A stretch of 64,000 bases of DNA from positions 1 through 64,000 of the forward strand of contig CAZNHL010000009.1 of the NCBI GenBank assembly GCA_964572965.1, given 5' to 3'. Below, one piece after another: positions 47,101 to 54,017 of the stretch. The notes below the pieces were generated by a model, which was not told the DNA's origin, searched no databases, and saw only the letters and a program-made list of their open reading frames with translations. The position numbers and the translations under genes are program-made. The stretch's first letter is position 1. Every line of letters starts with the position of its first letter. Source of the stretch: CAZNHL01 sp964572965 (GTDB lineage Bacteria; Bacteroidota; Bacteroidia; Cytophagales; UBA9547).

Positions 47101-47301
47101 GGCGGCGAACAGGTGGCGCCTCTTGGACAGGCGGTAATCGGCGGGCTCGTAGCTTCTACTGTTTCAACCTTATTGATTTTACCTGTTGTATTCAACCTCG
47201 CGCAGCAAAAATCTGGAATCAAATCACCTTCACTTGACCCGGAAGACCCTCAAAGTATCTTTTACAACAAACAAGAAATTTACTCTTATGAAGAAGCTTA
47301 A
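44134..47301 (+). CDS. RND efflux transporter permease
   Basis: 1055 residues, the AcrB/HAE1 inner membrane pump. It has two sets of six membrane helices and two large periplasmic domains. The N-terminus reads ALRKPITVVVAIIATLFFSVLTLFRIPVDIFPNLNLPTIYV. Transmembrane helix 4 reads GILVDESTVTIENIHRHLE, keeping the first proton-relay Asp with Glu in place of the second. Its end overlaps the adaptor gene by 14 bases. Substrates (drugs, bile-like compounds or metals) cannot be told. Confidence 0.95.
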   Translation: MNKLIKGALRKPITVVVAIIATLFFSVLTLFRIPVDIFPNLNLPTIYVIQPYGGMAPDQMDGFIATRYQDHFLYVSGIKDMDIKSIQGLTVMRLEFYPDADMAQAAGEIAINIARAKSYMPEGTVPPQVVRFDASSVPVGQLVFESSTRSLNEIQDFAASRVRPMFSKIAGVSSPPPFGGNQRSIVIKVDPNLMKSYKLSAEEVVKMIAANNQPSPAGNIRIGDKTLMTPVNSLINKPEEFLNIPVKLGNGPTVFVKDIATVEDAADVTVSYALVNGKRAVYIPVVKKADASTLEAVSNIKNALPKLQDAVPEDVKISFEFDQSAYVVHALKSLITEGVLGALLTGLVVFLFLRDWRSVIIVVVTIPVSVLSAVLMLHLFGQTINTMTLSGLALAIGILVDESTVTIENIHRHLEMHKTKAQAIWDACKEIAFPKFLILLSILAVFAPAFVMEGIPRSMFLPLSLSVGFAMISSFLLSQTFVPVLSNWLLKNEAHHEEEDGFFGRFKERYRHILKNLLGKKRRVVSIYLVSSLLVAGLAFTFLGTDILPKSNTKQFQLRLRAPDGTRIERTEEYTLKVLDLVKEQSGGKVDITSSYVGTVPSSYGTSSIYVFNRGPHEAVLQVALSPKVKGNMDEFREQLRKRIASALPDVQVSFEPIELVEKIMSQGSSTPIEISVAAKDILEANSHAKKIVNKLQQVSFLKDVQIAQPMDYPVMDVNINRERAGQLGITSTQVAKSLVAATSSSRFVEKNLWLDNKKGQAYQVQVQIPEHLMNDAGDISSISVKNGEAYPLLADVATVHEKVGPGEYDRSGSNRLVTITANMYQKDLGTAYKAVQKVLKDMGDPPRGVIVETKGQTKLLNDTLKSLQTGLLVAIVIIFLLFSANFQSFKLAIVILSTVPAVLAGSLSLLWLTGATLNLQSYMGLIMSVGVSIANSLLLVTSAEEARLENHNAKVSAIEAGLTRIRPIIMTSLAMIAGMIPMALGLGEGGEQVAPLGQAVIGGLVASTVSTLLILPVVFNLAQQKSGIKSPSLDPEDPQSIFYNKQEIYSYEEA

Positions 47302-48412
47302 TTATACACTTTTCCTGCTTGGCGGTTTGGCACTGCTGAGCGGATGTTCTTCGGAAGAAGAACTGGAAAATTCTATTTCAAAACATTCATCACATATTGC
47401 AACAACCGAAGTACTGGGCCTGCGCCCGGCCAAGGAAGTCGTAATTCCGGGAGAGTTGAAGCCTTGGGACAAAGTGGATATTTTCCCAAAAACAAAAGGC
47501 TTTATTAAGTCGGTAAAAGCTGACCGTGGCGCCATTGTGCAGGAAGGGCAAGTATTGGCAGTACTCGAATCACCGGAGACAGTGGCGGAGCTGAACCAAT
47601 CGAAGGCACAATTGCAAGCTTTTCAGGGAACATTACAGGAGCAAAAAGCCAAGTTCCACGCAAGCAAATCGACTTACCTTCGTCTGCTCAAAACGAGCCA
47701 GACAAATGGTGCCGTATCGGCCAGTGAACTGGAACACGCCCATGCACGCTATATTGCCGACAGCGCTATTGTACTCAGCGGCATTGAACATGTCAATAGC
47801 GCGCGTGAGTTCTACAATGCCAAAAAGCAGATCGTCGACTACCTGACCATCACTGCTCCTTTTGACGGTGTTATCATGGAAAGAAATATCAGTCCGGGCA
47901 CACTGGTAGGCCCGGAGCTAAATGGACAAAAGCCGATGTATGTGTTGGTGAATAGCTCCAAACTACGTTTGACCGTGGCCGTGCCTGAAGTGTATTCTGG
48001 TTCTATTTCTAAAAAAGCTGTAGCAAGTTTTACTGTCAACTCATTGCCTGACCAGCATTTCAAAGCCAACTACGCACGTAGTGCCGAAAACATCGACAAT
48101 CACGTACGTGTGATGCTCACTGAATTTGATGTGCCCAATCAAAATTATCAACTTAAGGCGGGTATGTATGCCGAAGTGAAAATTCCCGTGCAACGCAAAG
48201 GTCACACACTGTTTGTTCCGACCAAATCCATAGTTACTTCCAGCGAAAAAGTTTTCGTGATTAAAGTAAAAGACCATCAGGCTGAATGGGTAAACGTCCG
48301 TCGTGGCAATGTAGTTGACACCCTCACAGAAGTATTCGGCAATATCAAAGAAGGTGACAGACTTGTACTCAAAGCTTCTGAGGAAATCAGGGACGGGCAG
48401 AAGGTGAAGTAG
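47288..48412 (+). CDS. RND periplasmic adaptor (HlyD/MFP) lipoprotein
   Basis: About 374 residues. Lipobox in LALLSGCSS (lipid on the Cys). The lipoyl/barrel-sandwich halves are IFPKTKGFIKSVKADRGAIVQEGQVLAVLESPE and YLTITAPFDGVIMERNISPGTLVG, around a helical hairpin. Beta-barrel and membrane-proximal domains follow. It links the RND pump to the OMF. The ATG at 47288 lies within the end of the RND gene; an in-frame upstream start at 47186 would destroy the lipoprotein signal. Confidence 0.93.
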   Translation: MKKLNYTLFLLGGLALLSGCSSEEELENSISKHSSHIATTEVLGLRPAKEVVIPGELKPWDKVDIFPKTKGFIKSVKADRGAIVQEGQVLAVLESPETVAELNQSKAQLQAFQGTLQEQKAKFHASKSTYLRLLKTSQTNGAVSASELEHAHARYIADSAIVLSGIEHVNSAREFYNAKKQIVDYLTITAPFDGVIMERNISPGTLVGPELNGQKPMYVLVNSSKLRLTVAVPEVYSGSISKKAVASFTVNSLPDQHFKANYARSAENIDNHVRVMLTEFDVPNQNYQLKAGMYAEVKIPVQRKGHTLFVPTKSIVTSSEKVFVIKVKDHQAEWVNVRRGNVVDTLTEVFGNIKEGDRLVLKASEEIRDGQKVK

Positions 48413-48440
48413 TTGTTCGGTGTTTGTTGATTGTTGTTAG
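48413..48440. repeat. Degenerate heptanucleotide array
   Basis: TTGTTCG, GTGTTTG, TTGATTG and TTGTTAG, four blocks in one register, start directly after the MFP stop codon. They resemble a decayed version of the GTTGTTG array at 25918. Confidence 0.6.
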
Positions 48441-48488
48441 TAAAAAACACTCCAAAGGTTTGAATCTTAGGACTGTTTCTATTTTTTC

Positions 48489-48525
48489 AAATATTGCGAG
48501 ATTATTTACAAATCTTGCAATATTT
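48489..48525. repeat. 37-bp palindrome at the 3' edge of fic gene 1
   Basis: AAATATTGCGAGAT (48489-48502), a 9-bp spacer, then ATCTTGCAATATTT (48512-48525). The arms match at 13 of 14 bases. The same 14-9-14 arrangement recurs upstream of the gene at 49851-49887. The right arm overlaps the fic stop codon. Confidence 0.9.
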
Positions 48526-49822
48526 ACACATTATAGCTTTGTAAAACATCATCAAAGTTTTTTGATCTGATGAAGTTCTGTTTGATTTTATTTACCTGAA
48601 TAATCTCCAGGAAACCCAATTCAACCAGCAGCTTCAGATCAGCACGCGCCGTAAAATTTGAGATGCTGAAACGTTTCTCTATTTCTTTGCTATTTAAAAC
48701 CCTGTCGGCATCGTCGTTTACAATTTTCAGAATCTGAGCCATTCTGTCATTTACATTCGGGATCTTCAAAAACTTAGCGGCTTGTACTACTTCCTTCTGC
48801 TTTCTACTCATATAGTCCTTAAGCGCCTCAAAAGCCATTTCCATGGTTTTGATGTGGTAGGTAATAAAGTAGCTCAAATCATTGTCATCAATTTCAGTAT
48901 ACAGATATGCCTTTTCATACTGATTCTTACTATTCTGAATGATTCGGGATATCGACAAATATTCCGTCAGCCAATATCCTTTTTTCAGCATATACCAATA
49001 AAACAGCGCACGTGCCGTACGTCCGTTTCCATCAGTGAAAGGGTGGATCCAACCAATCATAAAATGAATTATACAACCTTTTATAATCGGATGGATAAAG
49101 CTCTTCGAATCATTATTAAAGAAAATACACAGTTCTTCAATTAGCTTTTCCAGTTCATCTTTCGGAGGCGGAATATGGACAATATCTCCGTTACTATTGT
49201 TGGCTACAAAAATCTCGTCATTCTCCCTGAAGTTGCCTTCTTCATTGGCATTATCCAGCGTTTTATAAGCTATCAGTCTGTGGATTTCAAGTAAACCTTC
49301 CGGCGTCAGGTCATCATTTTTATGCTGAATAATATGCTTCATGGTCACATAATTATTCATAATCATCTGCTCCGATTTCGTTCTCGGCTTTTGCTCTTTC
49401 TGTATCAGTTCCTTGGCCTTCTTTCGTGTGGTATTCGCCCCTTCCATCTGGCTGCTGCTGATGGCTTCTTCCATAATGGAGCTGATAATAAACTTTGTTT
49501 TATCGGTTTCCGCAATGCTGATATTGCTACCCAAAGTACCTCCGATATTCAGGTCAAACTGATGCAGGGCACGCTGCATAAAATCAGTAATCACATAAGT
49601 AAACTGATGCTTCCCAAACTGCAGATGGCTTGCATTGAGCGTTCTGTGTAATTTAACAGCATTCCAAAACTGGCTGGCATCGTGTGGTTTCGATTTATAT
49701 TTGATCTTATCCCAATACAAATATTCGTCCTGGACATTTTTCAATACACCTGTCACCTGCAAATCTACCATGAGATTAACAGTAGTGCTGTCTTGCTTTG
49801 CGGATGGGGCTTTTTCTAACAT
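48524..49822 (-). CDS. Fic family AMP-transferase with winged helix (Fic 1)
   Basis: 432 residues. The Fic core motif is HPFTDGNGRTAR (catalytic His260), which moves AMP or another nucleotide onto a protein hydroxyl. The N-terminal inhibitory helix motif (S/T)xxxE(G/N) is present as SSQMEG (Glu127), so this is a class II, self-inhibited Fic. The C-terminal region (about 365-425; LNSKEIEKRFSISNFTARADLKLLVELGFLEII) looks like a winged-helix DNA-binding domain. The gene is framed by two copies of the same 37-bp palindrome. Autoregulation is inferred. Confidence 0.92.
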   Translation of the reverse strand: MLEKAPSAKQDSTTVNLMVDLQVTGVLKNVQDEYLYWDKIKYKSKPHDASQFWNAVKLHRTLNASHLQFGKHQFTYVITDFMQRALHQFDLNIGGTLGSNISIAETDKTKFIISSIMEEAISSSQMEGANTTRKKAKELIQKEQKPRTKSEQMIMNNYVTMKHIIQHKNDDLTPEGLLEIHRLIAYKTLDNANEEGNFRENDEIFVANNSNGDIVHIPPPKDELEKLIEELCIFFNNDSKSFIHPIIKGCIIHFMIGWIHPFTDGNGRTARALFYWYMLKKGYWLTEYLSISRIIQNSKNQYEKAYLYTEIDDNDLSYFITYHIKTMEMAFEALKDYMSRKQKEVVQAAKFLKIPNVNDRMAQILKIVNDDADRVLNSKEIEKRFSISNFTARADLKLLVELGFLEIIQVNKIKQNFIRSKNFDDVLQSYNV

Positions 49823-49850
49823 CTGATAGATTCAATAGATCAATCTAAAC

Positions 49851-49887
49851 AAATATTGCGAGATATTGATATAATCTCGCAATATTT
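49851..49887. promoter_or_regulatory. 37-bp palindromic operator candidate upstream of fic gene 1
   Basis: AAATATTGCGAGAT (49851-49864), a 9-bp spacer, then ATCTCGCAATATTT (49874-49887); the arms are perfect. It lies 29 bases upstream of the Fic 1 start, in the 80-bp gap after the Fic 2 gene. The arm centres are 23 bp apart, as expected for a dimeric winged-helix protein. Confidence 0.8.
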
Positions 49888-49902
49888 ACTTGAATTAATA
49901 GA

Positions 49903-51018
49903 CTAAACCCTAACTAATCTCATTAATGGCTCAAATGAATACAAAGCAGGTCTTCTTCCTGAAGCAGCTTCCTTTTGTTTCAGATAACCATTTTCTATAA
50001 GTTTTTTTACCACCGCAGCAGCTGTTGCAACCGGAATTTTAGTGTTACTGATAAATCTGTTATTTCTGAAAACAGGGTTAGTAAATACAAAGTCCAAAAC
50101 ACCCACACTCCATTTTGATGAAAGCAATTCAGAAAATTCAACTTTCATTTCTTCATACAAGCTCCTGATATTTTCAGCAATCTGCAGGTTTTGAACTGCC
50201 TGCTTTTCTACAGCAATAAGGAAAAAACGTATCCATGCATTCCAATCATTGGTTCTTGAAACATCTCTCATAGCCTCAATGTATGCATCTTTATTTTCTT
50301 CAAAATAGCCGCTAATATAGAAGTGTGGTTGCGATAATACACCCGATTTCCAAAGTAATAATGTGATAAGCATTCTTCCTATTCTTCCGTTGCCATCCTG
50401 AAAAGGGTGCAAAGCTTCAAATTCAAGATGCGCTACTGCCGTGCGTATAATAGGTGGTTCACTACTACCTTCCATATAAGCAAAAAGTTTGTCAAGGCCA
50501 TCGGGCAGCTGTTCAGCACTGATTGGTACAAACTGGATTTTTTTTGCAGAGCGGTCGGCAAGATAATTTTGCTCTTTTTTAAACTCCCCGGGCGACTTTG
50601 TTGCTCCACGTCCAAAATACAATAATTGCTGGTGCATTTGTTTAATAAAACTCTGAGAGAAAGGATAACCATCATTCAAAGCCGACTGTGCACTTTTCAA
50701 CGCTCTTTGATATAAAACCGTCTCTACTACATCACTTCTTGTTCCTTGTGGTTCAGTCCCGTCATCGTCAGCTTCGTACTCCAGTATTTCATCCATAGTA
50801 CTGATTGTACCTTCTATTCTGGAAGATAAAACCGCTTCCCTGTTTCTAAGTGGGGCTAGCAAAATTTCGCTGTTATGCAGGTTTTTGAGCATCTGGTCAA
50901 AACGTGCCAATGCATCAGTAGCACTCAGCAGTTCTTGTATAAAAAACTCATACCGAATACCTATAGGCGGAAATTTATCGTAATGATAATGTACAGCCTC
51001 ATCCAAATTGAAGTTCAT
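49903..51018 (-). CDS. Fic family AMP-transferase with winged helix (Fic 2)
   Basis: 371 residues. Fic motif HPFQDGNGRIGRM with His204; N-terminal inhibitory motif SSRIEG (Glu69), so class II. The N-terminal 50 residues (HYHYDKFPPIGIRYEFFIQELLSATDALARFDQML) match the Fic_N-type region. The C-terminal part (NTKIPVATAAAVVKKLIENGYLKQ) resembles a winged helix. It differs enough from Fic 1 not to be a recent duplicate. Five short palindromic repeats lie directly upstream of the start codon. Confidence 0.92.
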   Translation of the reverse strand: MNFNLDEAVHYHYDKFPPIGIRYEFFIQELLSATDALARFDQMLKNLHNSEILLAPLRNREAVLSSRIEGTISTMDEILEYEADDDGTEPQGTRSDVVETVLYQRALKSAQSALNDGYPFSQSFIKQMHQQLLYFGRGATKSPGEFKKEQNYLADRSAKKIQFVPISAEQLPDGLDKLFAYMEGSSEPPIIRTAVAHLEFEALHPFQDGNGRIGRMLITLLLWKSGVLSQPHFYISGYFEENKDAYIEAMRDVSRTNDWNAWIRFFLIAVEKQAVQNLQIAENIRSLYEEMKVEFSELLSSKWSVGVLDFVFTNPVFRNNRFISNTKIPVATAAAVVKKLIENGYLKQKEAASGRRPALYSFEPLMRLVRV

Positions 51019-51025
51019 ATACTAG

Positions 51026-51217
51026 TTTGTCTACAATAAAATGCATTTTCTATCATACAAGATAGCTTATCGACGGAAATTATCAAATAACAATACACAA
51101 AAGGTTTTGTCTACAAAAAACAACACACAAAACGGTTTGCCTACAAAAAAAGGCAAAAAACAGATGACAAAATGATTTGTCTACATAAAACAGCACCCAG
51201 GAAGCTTTGCCTACAAA
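51026..51217. promoter_or_regulatory. Five phased TTTGYCTACAAA repeats upstream of fic gene 2
   Basis: Copies start at 51026, 51106, 51136, 51176 and 51206 with spacings of 80, 30, 40 and 30 bp, near multiples of the helix turn. The best copy, TTTGTCTACAAA, is a perfect TTTGT-CT-ACAAA palindrome. The first copy is 8 bases upstream of the Fic 2 start. A GGATGACAAA/AGATGACAAA motif also recurs at 51171 and 51231. The array lies between the fic gene and the divergent CPCC gene. Confidence 0.8.
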
Positions 51218-51289
51218 AAATGAACAAAAACGGATGACAAACAATATTTTGGTTGTTATCTCTTATATTTAAGTTTAAATGACAATCAC

Positions 51290-51565
51290 ATGACAACTCA
51301 AAAATTTGCCTGTCCGTGCTGTGGCTACAAGACATTCACAGAAGAAGCCCACGGTACTTATGATATTTGTGAGGTTTGTTACTGGGAAGACGACCCTAAC
51401 CAGTTCGCAGATCCCGACGATGAAGATGGTGCAAACAGGGTTTCATTGAGACAAGCACAAAAGAACTTTGCCGAGTTTGGAGCCTGCGAAAAAGAAATGG
51501 TTGCCAACGTAAGAAAACCCCATGCCGATGAAATGAGGGATAAGGATTGGAAGCCATTGGTATAA
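51290..51565 (+). CDS. CPCC family cysteine-rich protein
   Basis: A 91-residue protein with CPCCGYKTF near the N-terminus and CEVCYWEDDP following, a four-Cys zinc-binding pattern, and an acidic DPDDEDGANR segment. It matches the small CPCC-type proteins (also seen near toxin-immunity loci), whose function is unknown. It is divergent from Fic 2, so the repeat array may also affect its promoter. There is no ribosome site of unusual strength. Confidence 0.85.
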   Translation: MTTQKFACPCCGYKTFTEEAHGTYDICEVCYWEDDPNQFADPDDEDGANRVSLRQAQKNFAEFGACEKEMVANVRKPHADEMRDKDWKPLV

Positions 51566-51596
51566 ATTCTGAGATTTACCTGTTTTTACAAGCCTT

Positions 51597-52271
51597 CTAA
51601 AAAATGGGCCTTATGAAGACAATCTGTATAATCACCCATATCACAAGGCATATACCACCAAATATCATCATCTGTTTACCTAGCTCTCTGTCTCTCACAG
51701 AAAAAGCATTCACCAATTCTCCATTGGGCATTGTTTTCTTATGAGAAGACAGATGCCAGCCTATCATAAAGCCTAATATTCCTCCAAATAAAGAAGCAAT
51801 ATAGCCAGCGTATATCCAGGCTATTGGAAGTGTCTCTTGTTTTGACAAATCTGTTATTCTTTGCTTTCTGAGTAAGGCAACTAAGTCTCCATTTACTTCC
51901 TTGCCCCTTTCTTTCAATAGTTTTTGTGCAAGCAGAAAATCGAAGTGACCCCACTCATCGCGCTTCACAATTATTTCAAGTAACTCCTCATCAGTAAAAT
52001 CAAATAGGTAATAGCTACGATCTATGTTTTCAAGTTGAGTCTTTGTGTTTTCCTGTAGCAACTGGTCAACCTTCAAAAAATCATCTTTCTGTAGTTTAAC
52101 CCTGAATTCTCTCGACAATTCACTACTCCCAAAAGTATTGCCAAGCCCGATCGCTGTGGAATCTTCATCCAATAAATATTCTATATTATTTTCTTCGAGA
52201 AACGCCGTAAGCTCTGCCGCAGCCATGCGGTCATTGAATTTCTGAAAAGTAAGAAAGCGTTCTGTTGACAT
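51597..52271 (-). CDS. DUF2007-like membrane protein
   Basis: 224 residues. The N-terminal part (RFLTFQKFNDRMAAAELTAFLEENNIEYLLDEDSTA) resembles the small DUF2007 'putative signal transducing' domain, a ferredoxin-like fold. Two hydrophobic helices near the C-terminus (WIYAGYIASLFGGILGFMIGW and MIFGGICLVIWVIIQIVFI) anchor it. A cytoplasmic role is likely, but the function is unknown. It lies downstream of the AAA ATPase gene on the same strand, 29 bases away. Confidence 0.75.
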   Translation of the reverse strand: MSTERFLTFQKFNDRMAAAELTAFLEENNIEYLLDEDSTAIGLGNTFGSSELSREFRVKLQKDDFLKVDQLLQENTKTQLENIDRSYYLFDFTDEELLEIIVKRDEWGHFDFLLAQKLLKERGKEVNGDLVALLRKQRITDLSKQETLPIAWIYAGYIASLFGGILGFMIGWHLSSHKKTMPNGELVNAFSVRDRELGKQMMIFGGICLVIWVIIQIVFIRPIF

Positions 52272-52300
52272 ATCGATTATACTTTAAAATCTCTTAACTA

Positions 52301-53758
52301 TTATTCACTTAACCAGCTCGATTTCTTAGCCAAAGTAACAACACCAATGTTGTACGCATAAATGGCCGCCGGAACAAAAGTGACATTTAAACCATCTATT
52401 GTTTTGTTACCCGGTTGATCTATTGTTGTCACCACTGAAGCATTAAAGTTATTTGCTTTACAGAAATGAACCAAACTATTCAATTCATTCGGTTTATCGA
52501 AATAACGGTTAGTCCATTTTACTTCCACGCTCCATTGCGGTTTGAAAAGCTTACTATCTACCAGTACAATATCAACTTCCCCTTCAGAGCGACCCATTTT
52601 CCAACGTGCATACTTCAGGTCCAGGTTTTCTCTGTGCATCCATTGTGAAAAAATTGCTGTTTCCACCATATTTCCGGTTTCCGGATCAGTTTCCTGAATC
52701 GGTGAAAATAAAGCTGTTCTCAGCGACGGATTAGTGAGATAGACTTTGAAACTGGTAATGCGTTTAAACTTTTTAGCATTGTCATCTATTTTGTGTATGA
52801 CTTTGATTAAGAAAGCCGCTTCAAGATATTCCAGGTATTTTTTGATGATATCACCTTTAATACCACTATCCGTTGCCAGTTTTTCAAAAGAAAACTCATT
52901 ACCGGTATTGTAAGCCAGGTAACTGAAAAAACTATTGAGCTCCTGTACATCTTTAATTCCATACAGACTCGGCAAATCTCTCAGCAATACTTTATCCACA
53001 ATATCGCTTTTTACATAACGTCCCATATCGCTTTGAATCTTTTCAGAGAAAACGACTTCCGGATAACCCCCGAAATTGAGATACTGAAAAAACTCTTTGT
53101 TAAATGCCTTATGATCGTGTGTAGTGAAAAACGGCACTTCCTTGTTATTATAAACGATAGATTTTGACTGGACTAAGTGACTCAAACCTTTCAGGTGTAT
53201 GTATTCATGAAAAGTAAGTGGAGGCAACATAAAATCTGTGAACCGCCCTGCACCACTTTCAGAACTTTGCAAACGCAATGCCGCAGCTGCAGAACCGGAA
53301 ACAATAAACTTAGTTTTAGGATACATATCTACCAACACTTTAAGGTGACGCTCCCAGTCTTTCATGTATTGAATCTCATCAAAGAAAACAAAGCAGCCTT
53401 CCAGATTTTCCAGTTTTACAGCTTCCTTACCTAACAAAAGAATCTCTTCCAAACCCAGGTGCATATAAATCGGATTATCGATTCCGATAAAGAAGATCTT
53501 CTGAGGTGGTACACCTTCAGTTATCAGCTCCTGAATGGCATGAAACATCATCACAGTTTTGCCCACACGGCGCGGCCCCATCAACACGACCGCTCTTTTA
53601 ACTTCTGTTTCTTTTACAAATGGATAAAACAAGTCAAAATAGAGACGTTTTGACATTTCGCGATAGACCTGCTGTACCTCGCCGGTTAGCCACCAGGGGT
53701 TTTCGTATTGCAAACGCTCTATCCGTTTGGCTGTTGGAATAACATGATTGAAATCCAT
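52301..53758 (-). CDS. DUF4143-type AAA ATPase
   Basis: 485 residues. N-terminal P-loop ATPase with Walker A GPRRVGKT (residues 61-68) and Walker B CFVFFDEIQYM, a sensor segment KFIVSGSAAAAL, a helical middle resembling a winged helix, and a C-terminal DUF4143 (endonuclease-like fold) with EGEVDIVLVD...WSVEVKWTNR. These ATPases are common accessory genes in Bacteroidota and archaea and are of uncertain function. Exact 15-bp repeats lie upstream at 53779 and 53821, 42 bp apart, so self-regulation is possible. Confidence 0.9.
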   Translation of the reverse strand: MDFNHVIPTAKRIERLQYENPWWLTGEVQQVYREMSKRLYFDLFYPFVKETEVKRAVVLMGPRRVGKTVMMFHAIQELITEGVPPQKIFFIGIDNPIYMHLGLEEILLLGKEAVKLENLEGCFVFFDEIQYMKDWERHLKVLVDMYPKTKFIVSGSAAAALRLQSSESGAGRFTDFMLPPLTFHEYIHLKGLSHLVQSKSIVYNNKEVPFFTTHDHKAFNKEFFQYLNFGGYPEVVFSEKIQSDMGRYVKSDIVDKVLLRDLPSLYGIKDVQELNSFFSYLAYNTGNEFSFEKLATDSGIKGDIIKKYLEYLEAAFLIKVIHKIDDNAKKFKRITSFKVYLTNPSLRTALFSPIQETDPETGNMVETAIFSQWMHRENLDLKYARWKMGRSEGEVDIVLVDSKLFKPQWSVEVKWTNRYFDKPNELNSLVHFCKANNFNASVVTTIDQPGNKTIDGLNVTFVPAAIYAYNIGVVTLAKKSSWLSE

Positions 53759-53778
53759 AAATAAGTTTATTTATACAT

Positions 53779-53870
53779 AAATGTAAAAATAAGCATGAAA
53801 AAAAAGTATTATTTTGACAAAAATGTAAAAATAAGGTTATTTTGGTGATATTTTCTGCTTATTTGTACAA
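53779..53870. promoter_or_regulatory. Repeat operators upstream of the AAA ATPase gene
   Basis: Two exact copies of AAATGTAAAAATAAG (53779-53793 and 53821-53835) are 42 bp apart. A third, inverted and imperfect copy (CTTATTTGTACAA) lies at 53858-53870. The first starts 21 bases upstream of the start codon. Confidence 0.7.
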
Positions 53871-53959
53871 TAAAGTATATCACCAAGGCTTAATTTTCCA
53901 ACTGTACTTTCAGGTAATTACTAGGCTTTTGATAAAACAATATCAACAGCTTGTTTTTA

Positions 53960-54017
53960 TAAAAAATGTCTAAAAAATGTCTAAAAAATGTCTAAAAAAT
54001 CAGTGCTTAGACATTTT
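53960..54017. repeat. 11-bp tandem repeat at the 3' edge of the AlbA_2 gene
   Basis: Three tandem copies of TAAAAAATGTC (53960-53992), then a partial copy running into the stop codon, then an inverted TAGACATTTT (54008-54017) inside the last codons of the gene. Confidence 0.85.

Noticed and set aside
51026..51217. CRISPR array
   Set aside because: The repeats are only about 12 bp, the spacing is 30-80 bp rather than constant, and no cas gene is nearby.
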